Source: CAZGCA01 sp964524145
Lineage (GTDB): Bacteria > Hydrogenedentota > CAZGCA01
NCBI GenBank assembly: GCA_964524145.1
Contig: CAZGCA010000003.1
Span: forward strand, 52,962 to 116,961
Reading direction: 5' to 3'
DNA length: 64,000 bases
Shown: one piece after another, positions 25,898 through 34,794 of the stretch
How the letters are laid out: each line of letters opens with the position of its first letter
Numbering within the stretch: the first letter of the stretch is position 1
Translations under genes and position numbers: made by a program
The notes under the pieces: generated by a model
Database searches by the model: none
What the model saw: only the letters and a program-made list of their open reading frames with translations
Told to the model about the DNA's origin: nothing

Positions 25898-26015
25898 AAG
25901 AAAGGCTTGTGACTGGTGAACCGGGAGCGAGGCCGACCATCGCGCCTGACGAAACATCCTTCCCCCGTGCATGAAAGCTTCCAGGTTCCGGAGGCATAAG
26001 CCTTTCTTCCTTTTT
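25898..26015 (+). ncRNA. Structured RNA candidate, unit 2, ending in a U-tract
   Basis: Closed by a different 11-bp perfect stem (25898-25908 AAGAAAGGCTT with 25998-26008). The inner helix CUGG-ug-AACC (25913-25922) pairs with GGUUCCGG (25984-25991). The core at 25927-25969 repeats unit 1 with four substitutions and keeps the GCGA/UCGC hairpin. TTTTT at 26011-26015 follows the closing stem, as in an intrinsic terminator. The glycerate kinase start codon is about 100 bases downstream. It could be a stand-alone small RNA pair or a tandem regulatory leader. Confidence 0.55.
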
Positions 26016-26118
26016 GTGTGTTCGATGTGTGGTTGCTGCCGGTTTGACGGATAGAGAAGCTCCATGGTAGGATTCAGAGGCAGGCAGTGATGTTTTCGTG
26101 CACAGTAGGTGGACAGAG

Positions 26119-27276
26119 ATGAAGATTGTTGTTGCGCCTGATTCGTTCAAGGAGTCGTTATCCGCGCCGGAGGCGGCGGCAGCTATCTCGGAGGGAATAC
26201 GCCGCGTGTTTCCTGACGCAGAGATAGAGCAGATCCCGCTCGCGGACGGTGGGGAAGGCACGGCACAAACGCTCGTCGAGGCAACGGGCGGTAGCACACG
26301 GTCGGCGATTGTGACCGATCCGTTGGGCGAGAAGGTAGTAGCGCAGTACGGCCTGCTTGGCGACGGGAATACGGCGGTTGTCGAGATGGCGGCAGCGTCG
26401 GGTTTGGGGCTGGTGCCGCTGACTCAGCGCAACCCGATGCGCACCACATCGCACGGCACCGGTGAGCTGGTTGCGGTCGCGCTCGACCAGGGAGTCGAGG
26501 AAGTAGTGATAGGCGTCGGCGGCAGCGCGACGGTTGACGGCGGTGTCGGCATGGTCGAAGCGTTGGGGGTGAAGCCGCTCGACGAGAACGGCGGCCGTGT
26601 GGCGCGTGGCGGCAGCAACCTTTCACGGATAGCCTCGTTCGACACCTCCGGGCTCAACCCGCGGGTGGGTGCATGCAAGATCACCGTTGCCTGCGACGTC
26701 GACAATCCGCTCTGTGGCGACAACGGTGCAGCCCGGGTCTATGGTCCGCAAAAAGGCGCGACACAGGCGACAGCAGAGGCGCTTGACGCGGCATTGGCGC
26801 ACCTATCCGAGGTGATCGAGAGACAGACGGGGATTGTTGTGAAAGACATGCCGGGCGCGGGTGCGGCCGGCGGGATAGGTGCATCGGTAGTGGCGTTCCT
26901 GGGCGGAACCCTCTGCTCAGGTGCAGAGGTGGTCCTTCGAGCAGTTGAGTTCGGGAAACGTGTTGCGGACGCCGACTTAATCGTGACAGGCGAGGGGAGG
27001 CTCGACGGACAAACGGCGTCGGGCAAACCGCCGGCTGCGGTCGGCAAGATTGGCAAGCAGCTCGGCATACCGGTCATTGCAATCGCGGGAACGCTTGGAA
27101 CCGGGTATGAGTCGCTTTTCGAGATGGGGCTGAACGCAGCGACCGCTGGCGCGCTCGGGCCTGTGGACGAACGGGAAGCGATGAGCAACGCCCGAGAACT
27201 CATCACCGCAGCCGCCGAGCGGGCTATGAGGTTCGTCAAGACGGGCACGCTCCTGGAACGTCAGGACACGGTTTAG
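26119..27276 (+). CDS. Glycerate kinase (GarK/GlxK family)
   Basis: 385 residues from ATG 26119 (AGGTGG upstream), matching the family start MKIVVAPDSFKESLSAPEAA. Conserved segments: PLADGGEGTAQTLVEATGG, VEMAAASGLGLVP, VGGSATVDGGVGM, CDVDNPLCGDNGA and VTGEGRLDGQTASGKPPAAV. It phosphorylates D-glycerate to a phosphoglycerate with ATP. The upstream 440 bases hold the tandem structured RNA, which may regulate it. Together with glcDF it suggests hydroxyacid or glyoxylate-derived carbon entering glycolysis. Confidence 0.92.
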   Translation: MKIVVAPDSFKESLSAPEAAAAISEGIRRVFPDAEIEQIPLADGGEGTAQTLVEATGGSTRSAIVTDPLGEKVVAQYGLLGDGNTAVVEMAAASGLGLVPLTQRNPMRTTSHGTGELVAVALDQGVEEVVIGVGGSATVDGGVGMVEALGVKPLDENGGRVARGGSNLSRIASFDTSGLNPRVGACKITVACDVDNPLCGDNGAARVYGPQKGATQATAEALDAALAHLSEVIERQTGIVVKDMPGAGAAGGIGASVVAFLGGTLCSGAEVVLRAVEFGKRVADADLIVTGEGRLDGQTASGKPPAAVGKIGKQLGIPVIAIAGTLGTGYESLFEMGLNAATAGALGPVDEREAMSNARELITAAAERAMRFVKTGTLLERQDTV

Positions 27277-28049
27277 CGCAGTTTACCTCTAAGGCGCGCA
27301 CCAGGCACAAACCGTTTTGCCGCTTCCAATATCTCTGCGGTTCGTTGCGGTGAGTATGGTTGGAGTTCTCTAAGTCGAGCGGCTCTCGCGTTGGTCGGTT
27401 CGAACGGCTGCAGGAAGTACCTCCTTGCGCCCCGTATGTGGGAGGCGATCTCGCAAATATCCTCTTCGCCGATAAAGGTCGGCACGAGAGTGGTCCGAAA
27501 CTCGTAGTCGACGTTCTCTTCCAGAAGAAACTCAACCGAGCGATTGATATCCTCGAGCGAAACACGTGTGCCGCTGATGATGTCGTACTTTCTCCGCCCG
27601 TCGGGGTCGCGCCACTTCTGTTCGAGCGGCGCTTTGATATCCATTGCAACATAGTCAACGTAACCGTTCCGCACAAGGTTGCTGAGGACGTCCGGCATCG
27701 TGCCGTTGGTGTCGATCTTGACTTTGAACCCCTGGCTCTTGATCCTGTCAATGAACCCGGGCAGCCCGCGGTTGAACGTGGGTTCGCCGCCAGTGATGAC
27801 AACACCGTCTATCCAAAGGTTTTGGAACCGGAGGTTCTCGAGGATCGCGTTTTCGTCTATGCCCGGCCCGGTCTCGGAGAGCATCTCATGGTCGTGGCAG
27901 AAGACACAGCTCATGTTGCAATCGCCCAGGAACACGACCGCGGAGACGCACCCATCCCAGTCTATGAGCGACGTTTCGACGTAACCCCGGATGTTGATCT
28001 CGTGGGCAACACCGACTGGCACATTATAATCTGTCTGCCCTAAATCCAT
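27273..28049 (-). CDS. nrdG: Anaerobic ribonucleotide reductase activase (NrdG-type radical SAM)
   Basis: 258 residues. The radical SAM motif is CNMSCVFCH (Cys44, Cys48, Cys51), with GGEPTFNRGLPGFI and KIDTNGTMPDVL typical of the long NrdG2/PflA-like activases. It cleaves SAM to install the glycyl radical on NrdD, encoded 37 bases upstream in the same operon. Confidence 0.92.
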   Translation of the reverse strand: MDLGQTDYNVPVGVAHEINIRGYVETSLIDWDGCVSAVVFLGDCNMSCVFCHDHEMLSETGPGIDENAILENLRFQNLWIDGVVITGGEPTFNRGLPGFIDRIKSQGFKVKIDTNGTMPDVLSNLVRNGYVDYVAMDIKAPLEQKWRDPDGRRKYDIISGTRVSLEDINRSVEFLLEENVDYEFRTTLVPTFIGEEDICEIASHIRGARRYFLQPFEPTNARAARLRELQPYSPQRTAEILEAAKRFVPGARLRGKLR

Positions 28050-28086
28050 ATCGCGACCGTCGCTCGCATTTGGGGCTGCACCGCGC

Positions 28087-30921
28087 CTACTGGGCAGCGG
28101 CTTGCGTTTTCATGGACCTGATGAGCTTCACCGCTTTTCCGAGGGCGCTGAACGAATGGCCGTCGACGCGAATGACCGGAAGCCCTTGTTCGGCCAGTCC
28201 GCTGAGGTCTAACGATGCCAGTCGAGCCAAGCCCTCCGTGGTCTCGATATCCCAGAACCGGTATTCGAGACCCATCCTGGATCCGATGACCTTCTTTGCC
28301 TGCCTGCATCGGGCACACCCTTCGGGATGGAGTTCGTTGACCGTGAGACCGAATATCTCTATCTCCTTGCCGTTGCCACCCTCTCTCTGGTCGGAGCTGC
28401 TTGGTGCTGCTGGCTTCGTAATATCCTTCCAGCGTGCGCGAGCGTGCAACTCGCCTATCTTGCCAGGGTTCCAACCCGATGTTTTCGAAAAATACCCCGT
28501 CACGCGCGTTATACCGTCAATATCCTCCGAGCCGCAGTACGCACAGGTCTTCGTCAATCCGCGGTGAACCTTGCTGCAACTGTTGCAGGACGTGAACTCC
28601 GGAGAGAAGGCTACCTGCGCGTTTCGCGACTGGTAGAAAATCTTCTTGACAAGGTTCGCGACGGAGTCTGCAGAAGGCCGGGCGTCGGCGAGCCAGACGT
28701 GCGTGAGTGCCCCGGCTTCGATCATGTCATGGAACAACCCCTCTTTCTTAACGCGCTCGATGGGACTGACGGTGTCGGCGACACTCAACTGAGTTGAATT
28801 TGTGTAGTACACCTGGTTATCCGTCCCCTTAACGACATCCGCCGCGCGACCGTTGTAGTGCTCGAGGTCGAGTTTCGCCAGCCGGTAACAGGTGGACTCG
28901 GCGGGTGTCTGTTCGAGGACAAAGTGCATGTGCTCGCGTCGTGACAGCCGTTTGCAGGCGAGGTTGAGGTGTGCCACAACCTTGAGCCCAAGCTCGAACG
29001 CCTCTTCGGTTTCGTGCAATTGATTGCCGGTGTGCGCCTGGACAAGCTCGTTCAAGCCGAGCAGGCCAATAAGATAGGTTACCCGATGCATCCTAAGGTA
29101 AGCTTGTCCATCCCGCTCCATCGAGAGAAGCGAGAGCGGGCCGTTCTGCCCTTTGGCGAGAAGCACTTCGACGAACGCTTTTTTCTGTTTGTGCGCCTCG
29201 ACGACGATCTCCATCAACGCGTCGAGTCTCTGGAACAGCTTCGCATCGTCTCCATCAGCGACGTAAGCCGCCCGGGGCAGGTTGAGACTGACGTTTTGCA
29301 GTGCGGAATACCGCATGCGCCACGGATGCTTGGCATCTTCGAGGTCTGACTGCTCGAGTTTGAACGAGAGCCTGCAGCACTCGGATATCTTCGCGGTTTG
29401 CCCTCTGTCGAAGACGAAGTACGTGTTACCCTTATCGGCGGCAACGTCGGATATGTGTCTCAGAAACTCCTCATGACCGGGTGTCTCGAAGAACTTCTCC
29501 GTTATATGGACCAGAGGTTTCGGGAAGAAAAACGGTCTGCCGCACCCGTCTCCCTCCTTGTAGACGTCGAATAGCGCCCAGACAAATCGTTGCGAGGTTG
29601 CGATATAGTCGGTGTACGTTCGCCCTGTGTACTCGCCTCCAGGACCGATAGCCTCGACGTTCTCGAAGTGTTTGGGTATCTCCCAGTACAGGTTGATGTC
29701 GCTGAATATGGCTTGTCCGCCACGCGCAACGGCCTGCTGCGAGTACTCGAATATAAGCATCTGAGCCATCTGGTGGATTTCGTAGTCGTCGAGATCCTCG
29801 AGGAAGGGGGCGAAGAAGATGTTGACCGCATCCCAACCGATTGCCCCGGCGAAATGTCCCTGGAGCGCAGCAGAGAACTTCACCATGTGCGCAAGCAACG
29901 TCTCGGGATGGCGCGCAGGTTTCGCTATGGAGAGCGCATTGGGGAGATCGAGCCCGAACTTCTTGACGTACTCCACAGACTGGCCCGAGCAGTACGGACG
30001 GTCAATGAATCCGAGATCGTGCAGGTGTATATCTCCCTTGATGTGCGCGTCGGCCACCTTCTGCGAGAAGACCTGGAGCAACGCGTATTCTTTCTTGATT
30101 CTCTCGGCGAGCATCAGGTTGGTCGCCTCGGGGTTGTGTGGGATGTTTGCGTTCTCCTTGTTGGGAATGGTGATTATCCGGTCAACGTCGTAGAGCGGCG
30201 CACCGAGGCGGGTGTGTTTCCGGCGATGTTCCTCGAGACCGTATTCGACGAGCTTTGCGTCCACAAGCTCGCGCACAAGAGGAGCAGTAACAACTTCCAG
30301 CTTAGCGGCGACGATCTGTTGTTCCACGAGGAGGCTTATAACCTTGGCTATCTCTTCCTGGAGCCCGGTCTCCCTCACAAGCGCGTCCACGATGCGCTGT
30401 CTGTCCCAGCCTTTCAGATCCTCCTCGGAGGTGCGAACAAAGAGCGATATGTCAGTGGTTTCGGCGGTCTCACGTTGCGCGGCGGTGAGTTCATCCAGTA
30501 TCTCGTCCGCGTCCCCTTGTTTGAGCTTTCTGATGCGCGAGCGCTTGTCCCTGTACCGAGCGTATGCGAGCGCGGTCTTTGCGTGGCCGGTCTCGACCAG
30601 GACTTTCTCGACCATGTCCTGAATATCCTCTACGGTCGGCACGGGGCTGGGATATCGTTCGTTGAGGAATACTGTGACGGACTCTGCCAGGTTCTCGGCA
30701 AGTTCCCTGTCCTCGCCTCCTACTGCTTGCGCTGCTTTGAATATCGCATCGGATATCTTGCTCTTGTCGAAGGGCATCTCGCGTCTGTCGCGTTTTCTTA
30801 TGGTTTTGATGCGGTCCTTACGGCGTAAGAACAATGGCTGGTTCCCTATGATCTCTGGCGCGACTGCTGCTGCTGTCCTCGCCGAAAAAGAATCACTGCG
30901 CTCTCCTCCCTTACCTCCCAT
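28087..30921 (-). CDS. nrdD: Class III ribonucleoside-triphosphate reductase with C-terminal glutaredoxin-like domain
   Basis: 944 residues, longer than usual NrdD. An N-terminal ATP-cone (about 36-130; IKTIRKRDRREMPFDKSKISDAI) gives allosteric control. The catalytic barrel includes HLHDLGF and FIDRPYCSGQS. A four-Cys zinc site is visible (SCNSC...TCAYCG). The glycyl-radical loop RVTGYF predicts the radical at Gly809, before WNPGKIGEL. After the normal end, residues about 850-944 form a glutaredoxin/NrdH-like domain with CARC (Cys869, Cys872) and the cis-Pro LPVIRVDG. This suggests a built-in thiol reductant instead of formate. The start has AAGG upstream. It lies between nrdR and nrdG. Confidence 0.93.
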   Translation of the reverse strand: MGGKGGERSDSFSARTAAAVAPEIIGNQPLFLRRKDRIKTIRKRDRREMPFDKSKISDAIFKAAQAVGGEDRELAENLAESVTVFLNERYPSPVPTVEDIQDMVEKVLVETGHAKTALAYARYRDKRSRIRKLKQGDADEILDELTAAQRETAETTDISLFVRTSEEDLKGWDRQRIVDALVRETGLQEEIAKVISLLVEQQIVAAKLEVVTAPLVRELVDAKLVEYGLEEHRRKHTRLGAPLYDVDRIITIPNKENANIPHNPEATNLMLAERIKKEYALLQVFSQKVADAHIKGDIHLHDLGFIDRPYCSGQSVEYVKKFGLDLPNALSIAKPARHPETLLAHMVKFSAALQGHFAGAIGWDAVNIFFAPFLEDLDDYEIHQMAQMLIFEYSQQAVARGGQAIFSDINLYWEIPKHFENVEAIGPGGEYTGRTYTDYIATSQRFVWALFDVYKEGDGCGRPFFFPKPLVHITEKFFETPGHEEFLRHISDVAADKGNTYFVFDRGQTAKISECCRLSFKLEQSDLEDAKHPWRMRYSALQNVSLNLPRAAYVADGDDAKLFQRLDALMEIVVEAHKQKKAFVEVLLAKGQNGPLSLLSMERDGQAYLRMHRVTYLIGLLGLNELVQAHTGNQLHETEEAFELGLKVVAHLNLACKRLSRREHMHFVLEQTPAESTCYRLAKLDLEHYNGRAADVVKGTDNQVYYTNSTQLSVADTVSPIERVKKEGLFHDMIEAGALTHVWLADARPSADSVANLVKKIFYQSRNAQVAFSPEFTSCNSCSKVHRGLTKTCAYCGSEDIDGITRVTGYFSKTSGWNPGKIGELHARARWKDITKPAAPSSSDQREGGNGKEIEIFGLTVNELHPEGCARCRQAKKVIGSRMGLEYRFWDIETTEGLARLASLDLSGLAEQGLPVIRVDGHSFSALGKAVKLIRSMKTQAAAQ

Positions 30922-30978
30922 TAGACACCTTCTTTCTAGTTGGGTCTCTCCACGCGCACATTCTGTGCGCGCGTTCCG

Positions 30979-31434
30979 CTAACGTTGCGCCAATAGTTTT
31001 TCGAGTTCTTCCATGAACTCGCTTATGTCTTTGAACTGCCTGTAAACCGAGGCAAATCGGACGTAAGCCACTTCGTCTATGTCGCGCAACTGCACCATCA
31101 CGTGCTCGCCGATCGTTTCGGTTGCGAGTTCCCTGTCCGGCGCGCTGCTGACCATCTGCTCAACCTCGTCTACTATCGATTCGATCTGTTCCGACCTGAC
31201 AGGCCGTTTCCAGCATGCCTTGTCGAGTCCTCTCCACACCTTCTGTCTGTCGAATGGTTCTCGTACACCACCTCTCTTGATGACCGTCAAAGAGACCTCT
31301 TCTATCTTTTCGTAAGAGGTAAACCGACGTCCACACTCTTGACATTCCCTTCGTCGCCTAATAGCATCGCCGTCTCGGGTAGAACGTGAATCGACGACTT
31401 TGTCTTCAAGGTGACCGCAGAAGGGACACTTCAT
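30979..31434 (-). CDS. nrdR: Transcriptional repressor NrdR
   Basis: 151 residues. N-terminal zinc ribbon (MKCPFCGHLEDKVVDSR...RRRRECQECGRRFTSYE) and ATP-cone (about 49-139). NrdR senses ATP/dATP and represses ribonucleotide reductase genes. It is the first gene of nrdR-nrdD-nrdG, and its promoter contains an NrdR-box-like palindrome (31508-31537), which implies autoregulation. Confidence 0.96.
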   Translation of the reverse strand: MKCPFCGHLEDKVVDSRSTRDGDAIRRRRECQECGRRFTSYEKIEEVSLTVIKRGGVREPFDRQKVWRGLDKACWKRPVRSEQIESIVDEVEQMVSSAPDRELATETIGEHVMVQLRDIDEVAYVRFASVYRQFKDISEFMEELEKLLAQR

Positions 31435-31507
31435 AACCGCATGCTACCTAATGTGTTCGAGAGATGAATGCCTACCGCACAGCAACCCACATTTAGTGGC
31501 GACGATA

Positions 31508-31537
31508 ACTATAGCACACTATATATAGCTGTGTCAA
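31508..31537 (-). promoter_or_regulatory. Promoter of nrdR-nrdD-nrdG with NrdR-box-like operator in the spacer
   Basis: Minus strand: TTGACA, an 18-base spacer, TATAGT. The spacer holds CTATATATAG followed by TGTG, a near match to the 16-base NrdR box (ACAC-w-ATATAT-w-GTGT type); the plus strand at 31516-31534 shows ACACTATATATAG plus CTGTGT. The left arm is off by two bases. The -35 element overlaps the last codon and stop of rsmD. Confidence 0.75.
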
Positions 31538-32082
31538 GTAAAAAAAGTTATTGCAGTATCACCATGTATTTTGTGGGTTACAACTTCAAGTGGCCCAAGG
31601 TGTTGTGGGATTGGCACGATACATGCGTGCTCAAACACCAGTATTCTCTTGTCGTTGAGAAAATATTCCGCATTTTCATATATTTCGTTTGCCGCCGTGG
31701 CGGTTTCTCGTTGGGCGTATGGCGGGTCAACGAAGACGATCTCGAACTTCTCTTCACCGGAACGTTTTTTGAAATACTTCGCGACGCTCGCATTGACAAT
31801 GCGTGCCCGGGCGGCGAGTTTGGTTTTTGCAAGGTTTGTTCTTATTGTCCGGCACGCGACGCGGCTGCTGTCAACGAAGACACAGTGCCGGGCACCTCTA
31901 CTCAACGCCTCTATGCCGAGCGCGCCGGTCCCGGCGAAGAGATCGAGCACGCGAGCATCTTCGACGCGTCGTCCGATCACGTTGAAGATTGCCCCCTTTA
32001 CCTTGTCGAGGCTCGGCCTTATCATTTTGCCGGGCGGCACTTTCAACGTGACCGCTTTCGCAGAACCGGCAATGACTCTCAC
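31534..32082 (-). CDS. rsmD: 16S rRNA (guanine966-N2)-methyltransferase RsmD
   Basis: 182 residues. RVIAGSAKAVTLKVPPG...RPSLDKVKGAIFNVIG is the RsmD start signature. SAM motif VLDLFAGTGALGIEALSRGA and catalytic motif FVDPPY are present. It methylates G966 of 16S rRNA during 30S assembly. It follows recG by 20 bases in the same direction, a common bacterial pair. Confidence 0.94.
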   Translation of the reverse strand: MRVIAGSAKAVTLKVPPGKMIRPSLDKVKGAIFNVIGRRVEDARVLDLFAGTGALGIEALSRGARHCVFVDSSRVACRTIRTNLAKTKLAARARIVNASVAKYFKKRSGEEKFEIVFVDPPYAQRETATAANEIYENAEYFLNDKRILVFEHACIVPIPQHLGPLEVVTHKIHGDTAITFFT

Positions 32083-32102
32083 AATGTAGGTTTCCTTCGT
32101 GC

Positions 32103-34187
32103 TCAGGCCGTCTTGATGTTTGTCGAGCCTTTCAACGCGGCTTCCCTCAAAGCGCGCAGCTCATCGCCTTCGAGGTCGGGGTGTTCGCGCAACAGCAGTG
32201 TTGCCTGAGCGCGCGCGGTCTCGATCAGTTTTGTGTCGCGTACAAGATCGACAATCTTAAGGTCGGCCGGCCCGCTTTGCCGCAATCCGAGCACTTCACC
32301 CGGTCCGCGCAGTTTGAGATCCTCCTCGGCGATCACGAACCCGTCGCTTGTTTCTTGCATGACTTCTATGCGTCTCCGACCTTCTCTTGTGCGCGGCGTG
32401 CCGCAGAGAAAACACCATGACTGCTCGTCGCCACGCCCGACGCGCCCCCTGAGCTGATGCAACTGCGCCAGACCATACCGGCCTGCATCCTCTATGACCA
32501 TGATCGCAGCGTTGGGAACGTCTATCCCGACCTCGATGACTGTTGTTGCGAACAGGATGTCGATCTCGCCGCGAGCAAAGGCTGACATCGCCGTTTCCTT
32601 CTCCTCGCTCGACATTCTGCCGTGAAGCAGCGCTGTTCGGGTCTGACCGAATTCCGTTCCGCTTAGTCTTTTAAATGTGCTCGAAAGCGCCTTGAGTTCG
32701 GATTTGGGAGAATCTTCAATGACGGGACAAACGAAGAAGCACTGTCTGCCTTCGTTCACTTTGTCTCGGATGAATTCGTACACGCTGGTGATCTCGTCGG
32801 GTGCTGCATGCCGGGTCACAACCGGTGTACGCCCGGGCGGCATCTCGTCAATGACGGTGATATCGAGGCCGCCGTAAAGGATCATTGCAACCGTTCGCGG
32901 TATCGGAGTGGCCGTCATCACGAGCAGGTCGGCAACATCGCCTTTCCCGAGAAGACGGTTCCGCTGCGGCACACCAAACCGCTGCTGTTCGTCTATCACG
33001 ACGAGCCCCAAACGCTTGAACCTGACGGACTCTTGTATGAGCGCGTGTGTGCCGACAACAAACTTTGCGTCTCCGTTAGATATCATATGCCGGATCTGTT
33101 CTGCGCGTGCTCGCTCTATGCCGCCGGTGAGAAGGTGTACCTTGAGACCGAGCGGTGATAGCCATCGTTTGATGTTCAGGAAATGCTGTTCGGCGAGCAC
33201 TTCCGTCGGCGCCATAAACGCCACCTGGTAATCGCTGTCCAGGGCGGTGGCAACGCCGTGCAGCGCTACAACCGTCTTGCCGCAACCGACGTCCCCTTGC
33301 AGAAGCCGTTGCATCGGGCTCGGCCCTGACATATCGGTTAGCAATCGATCGATGGCACGCCGTTGAGCCTTCGTCAAAGAAAACGGAAGTGATTTCCTCA
33401 ACTGCTCGAGCAGCCGTCCGTCGAGCCGGTGTTCTATGGCCTTCCGTTGTGCACCGACACGTTTCCGCTGTAGCAGCAGTGACAACTGCAACTTGAGCAG
33501 TTCCTCGAAAACAAAACGGCGTCGCGCCTTGTCTTGAGCGCCGAACGACGGCGGGAAATGGACATGGTGTATGGCGGTTCGAGCTGCAGGAAGTCGGAGT
33601 TGCCGCCTGATCGTTCTTGGCAAGCTCTCTTCGAGCTTATTCCCGAACTGGTCCAGGGCCGCCCAGACCATCGAGCGCATCCGCCGCTGGCTTATCCCTT
33701 CTGTAAGGGGGTACATGGGCACAATCCTGCCCGTGTGTATCCGGTCGGTCTCCGTGCCGGAGAGGACCTCGTAGTCGGGGTTCTTGATCTGAACGCCGCT
33801 ATACTTGCCTATCTCGCCCGTGAGGACGACCTTCTCGCCGGGTGCCATGACACGTTTCATGAATGGTTGATTAAACCAGGTCGCGTTCGCGGTCCCGGTC
33901 TCGTCTTTGACACGCACGAAAGCGAGCGAGAGCCTTCGCCGCAAGTGACGTATCTCCGTGGAGACGACTTCGACCATCACGGTGGCCATCTCGCCGACGC
34001 GTAATTCCGATATGGGTGTTGTTCGCGTCCTGTCCTGATGCGAGCGCGGAAAGTGGTAGATCAAGTCGCGCACGGTCTCGATGCCAAGCTTGGCGAGTAG
34101 CGCTGCCCGCCGCTCGCCGATCCCCTTGACATCGGTGACCGGGCGAAGCCGGGGCGGCAGTCCGTTCGGTTGCGTGACAGGTTGCAT
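32103..34187 (-). CDS. recG: ATP-dependent DNA helicase RecG
   Basis: 694 residues from ATG 34187 with GGTGGG upstream; an extended start at 34253 would run into the divergent gene. N-terminal wedge/OB domain (about 45-200), then helicase motifs: GDVGCGKTVVAL (Walker A), VIDEQQRFGV (motif II, DEQQ rather than the usual DEQH), MTATPIPRT, TTVIEVGIDVPNA and QLRGRVGRG. It remodels stalled forks and Holliday-like junctions. The DEQQ change is minor but visible. Confidence 0.96.
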   Translation of the reverse strand: MQPVTQPNGLPPRLRPVTDVKGIGERRAALLAKLGIETVRDLIYHFPRSHQDRTRTTPISELRVGEMATVMVEVVSTEIRHLRRRLSLAFVRVKDETGTANATWFNQPFMKRVMAPGEKVVLTGEIGKYSGVQIKNPDYEVLSGTETDRIHTGRIVPMYPLTEGISQRRMRSMVWAALDQFGNKLEESLPRTIRRQLRLPAARTAIHHVHFPPSFGAQDKARRRFVFEELLKLQLSLLLQRKRVGAQRKAIEHRLDGRLLEQLRKSLPFSLTKAQRRAIDRLLTDMSGPSPMQRLLQGDVGCGKTVVALHGVATALDSDYQVAFMAPTEVLAEQHFLNIKRWLSPLGLKVHLLTGGIERARAEQIRHMISNGDAKFVVGTHALIQESVRFKRLGLVVIDEQQRFGVPQRNRLLGKGDVADLLVMTATPIPRTVAMILYGGLDITVIDEMPPGRTPVVTRHAAPDEITSVYEFIRDKVNEGRQCFFVCPVIEDSPKSELKALSSTFKRLSGTEFGQTRTALLHGRMSSEEKETAMSAFARGEIDILFATTVIEVGIDVPNAAIMVIEDAGRYGLAQLHQLRGRVGRGDEQSWCFLCGTPRTREGRRRIEVMQETSDGFVIAEEDLKLRGPGEVLGLRQSGPADLKIVDLVRDTKLIETARAQATLLLREHPDLEGDELRALREAALKGSTNIKTA

Positions 34188-34271
34188 TATCCCACCCAGA
34201 ATAGTAGAATCCGCGGTGTAGCTCGTGGTGCATGTTAGGTGCAGACAGAGCAATCAGGGAAAGCATTACAC

Positions 34272-34787
34272 ATGTCGGAAGAGGTTTTCAAGGGATGCAT
34301 CTTCAGTGTGACCCGCGACGAGATAGTACTGCCGAGCGGAAAGAAGGCCGTGCGCGACATAGTGCGGCATCCCGGGGCGGCGATCATCGTGCCGTTGCTG
34401 CCGGACGGGAGGGTGTTGCTCGTGCGCCAGTACCGGTTCGCCACCGGCCAAAACATCTGGGAGATTCCGGCCGGAACGCTCGACCAAGACGAATCGCCGG
34501 AGGATTGCGCGTTGCGCGAGGTCGAGGAGGAGACCGGCTACAAGGCGAGCAGCGTTGAGTTTATCGCAACCATATGGCCGTCGCCGGGCTATTGTGACGA
34601 GCAGATGCACCTGTTTGTGGCAAGAGGGCTCACCAGGAGCGAGCAGAATCTCGACGAGGACGAGATAATAGAGGCGCACTCGTTCGAAACGGAGCAGCTT
34701 CGCGATATGATACGCAACGGCGAGATAGCGGACGCGAAGACGCTGGCTGGCTTGTTCCTCGTTATGGGCGAGAGGCTGGTTGCCTGA
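34272..34787 (+). CDS. ADP-ribose pyrophosphatase-type Nudix hydrolase
   Basis: 171 residues from ATG 34272; a GTG at 34239 is an alternative. The Nudix box is GTLDQDESPEDCALREVEEETGYKA with the REVEEE catalytic core. PGAAIIVPLLPDGRVLLVRQYRFATGQNIWEIPAGTL and the downstream PSPGYCDEQMHLFVA (proline marker) match ADP-ribose pyrophosphatases. It should split ADP-ribose to AMP and ribose-5-phosphate. The next gene, an ADP-ribosylglycohydrolase, starts within or just after its stop. Confidence 0.9.
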   Translation: MSEEVFKGCIFSVTRDEIVLPSGKKAVRDIVRHPGAAIIVPLLPDGRVLLVRQYRFATGQNIWEIPAGTLDQDESPEDCALREVEEETGYKASSVEFIATIWPSPGYCDEQMHLFVARGLTRSEQNLDEDEIIEAHSFETEQLRDMIRNGEIADAKTLAGLFLVMGERLVA

Positions 34788-34794
34788 ACACGAG

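Noticed and set aside
25908..25960. Possible ZTP (pfl) riboswitch in RNA unit 2
   Set aside because: GTGACTGG and CCGGGAGCG look similar to the ZTP consensus, but unit 1 lacks both and the GCCTGGGC-type 3' element is not present.
25981..26008. SRP RNA-like CCAGGTTCCGGAGG string
   Set aside because: The surrounding fold and the GGAAGCAGC asymmetric loop of SRP RNA are absent.
29590..30828. 412-residue open frame antisense to nrdD
   Set aside because: Composition is a codon-position shadow of the well-conserved nrdD; no motif, no ribosome site.
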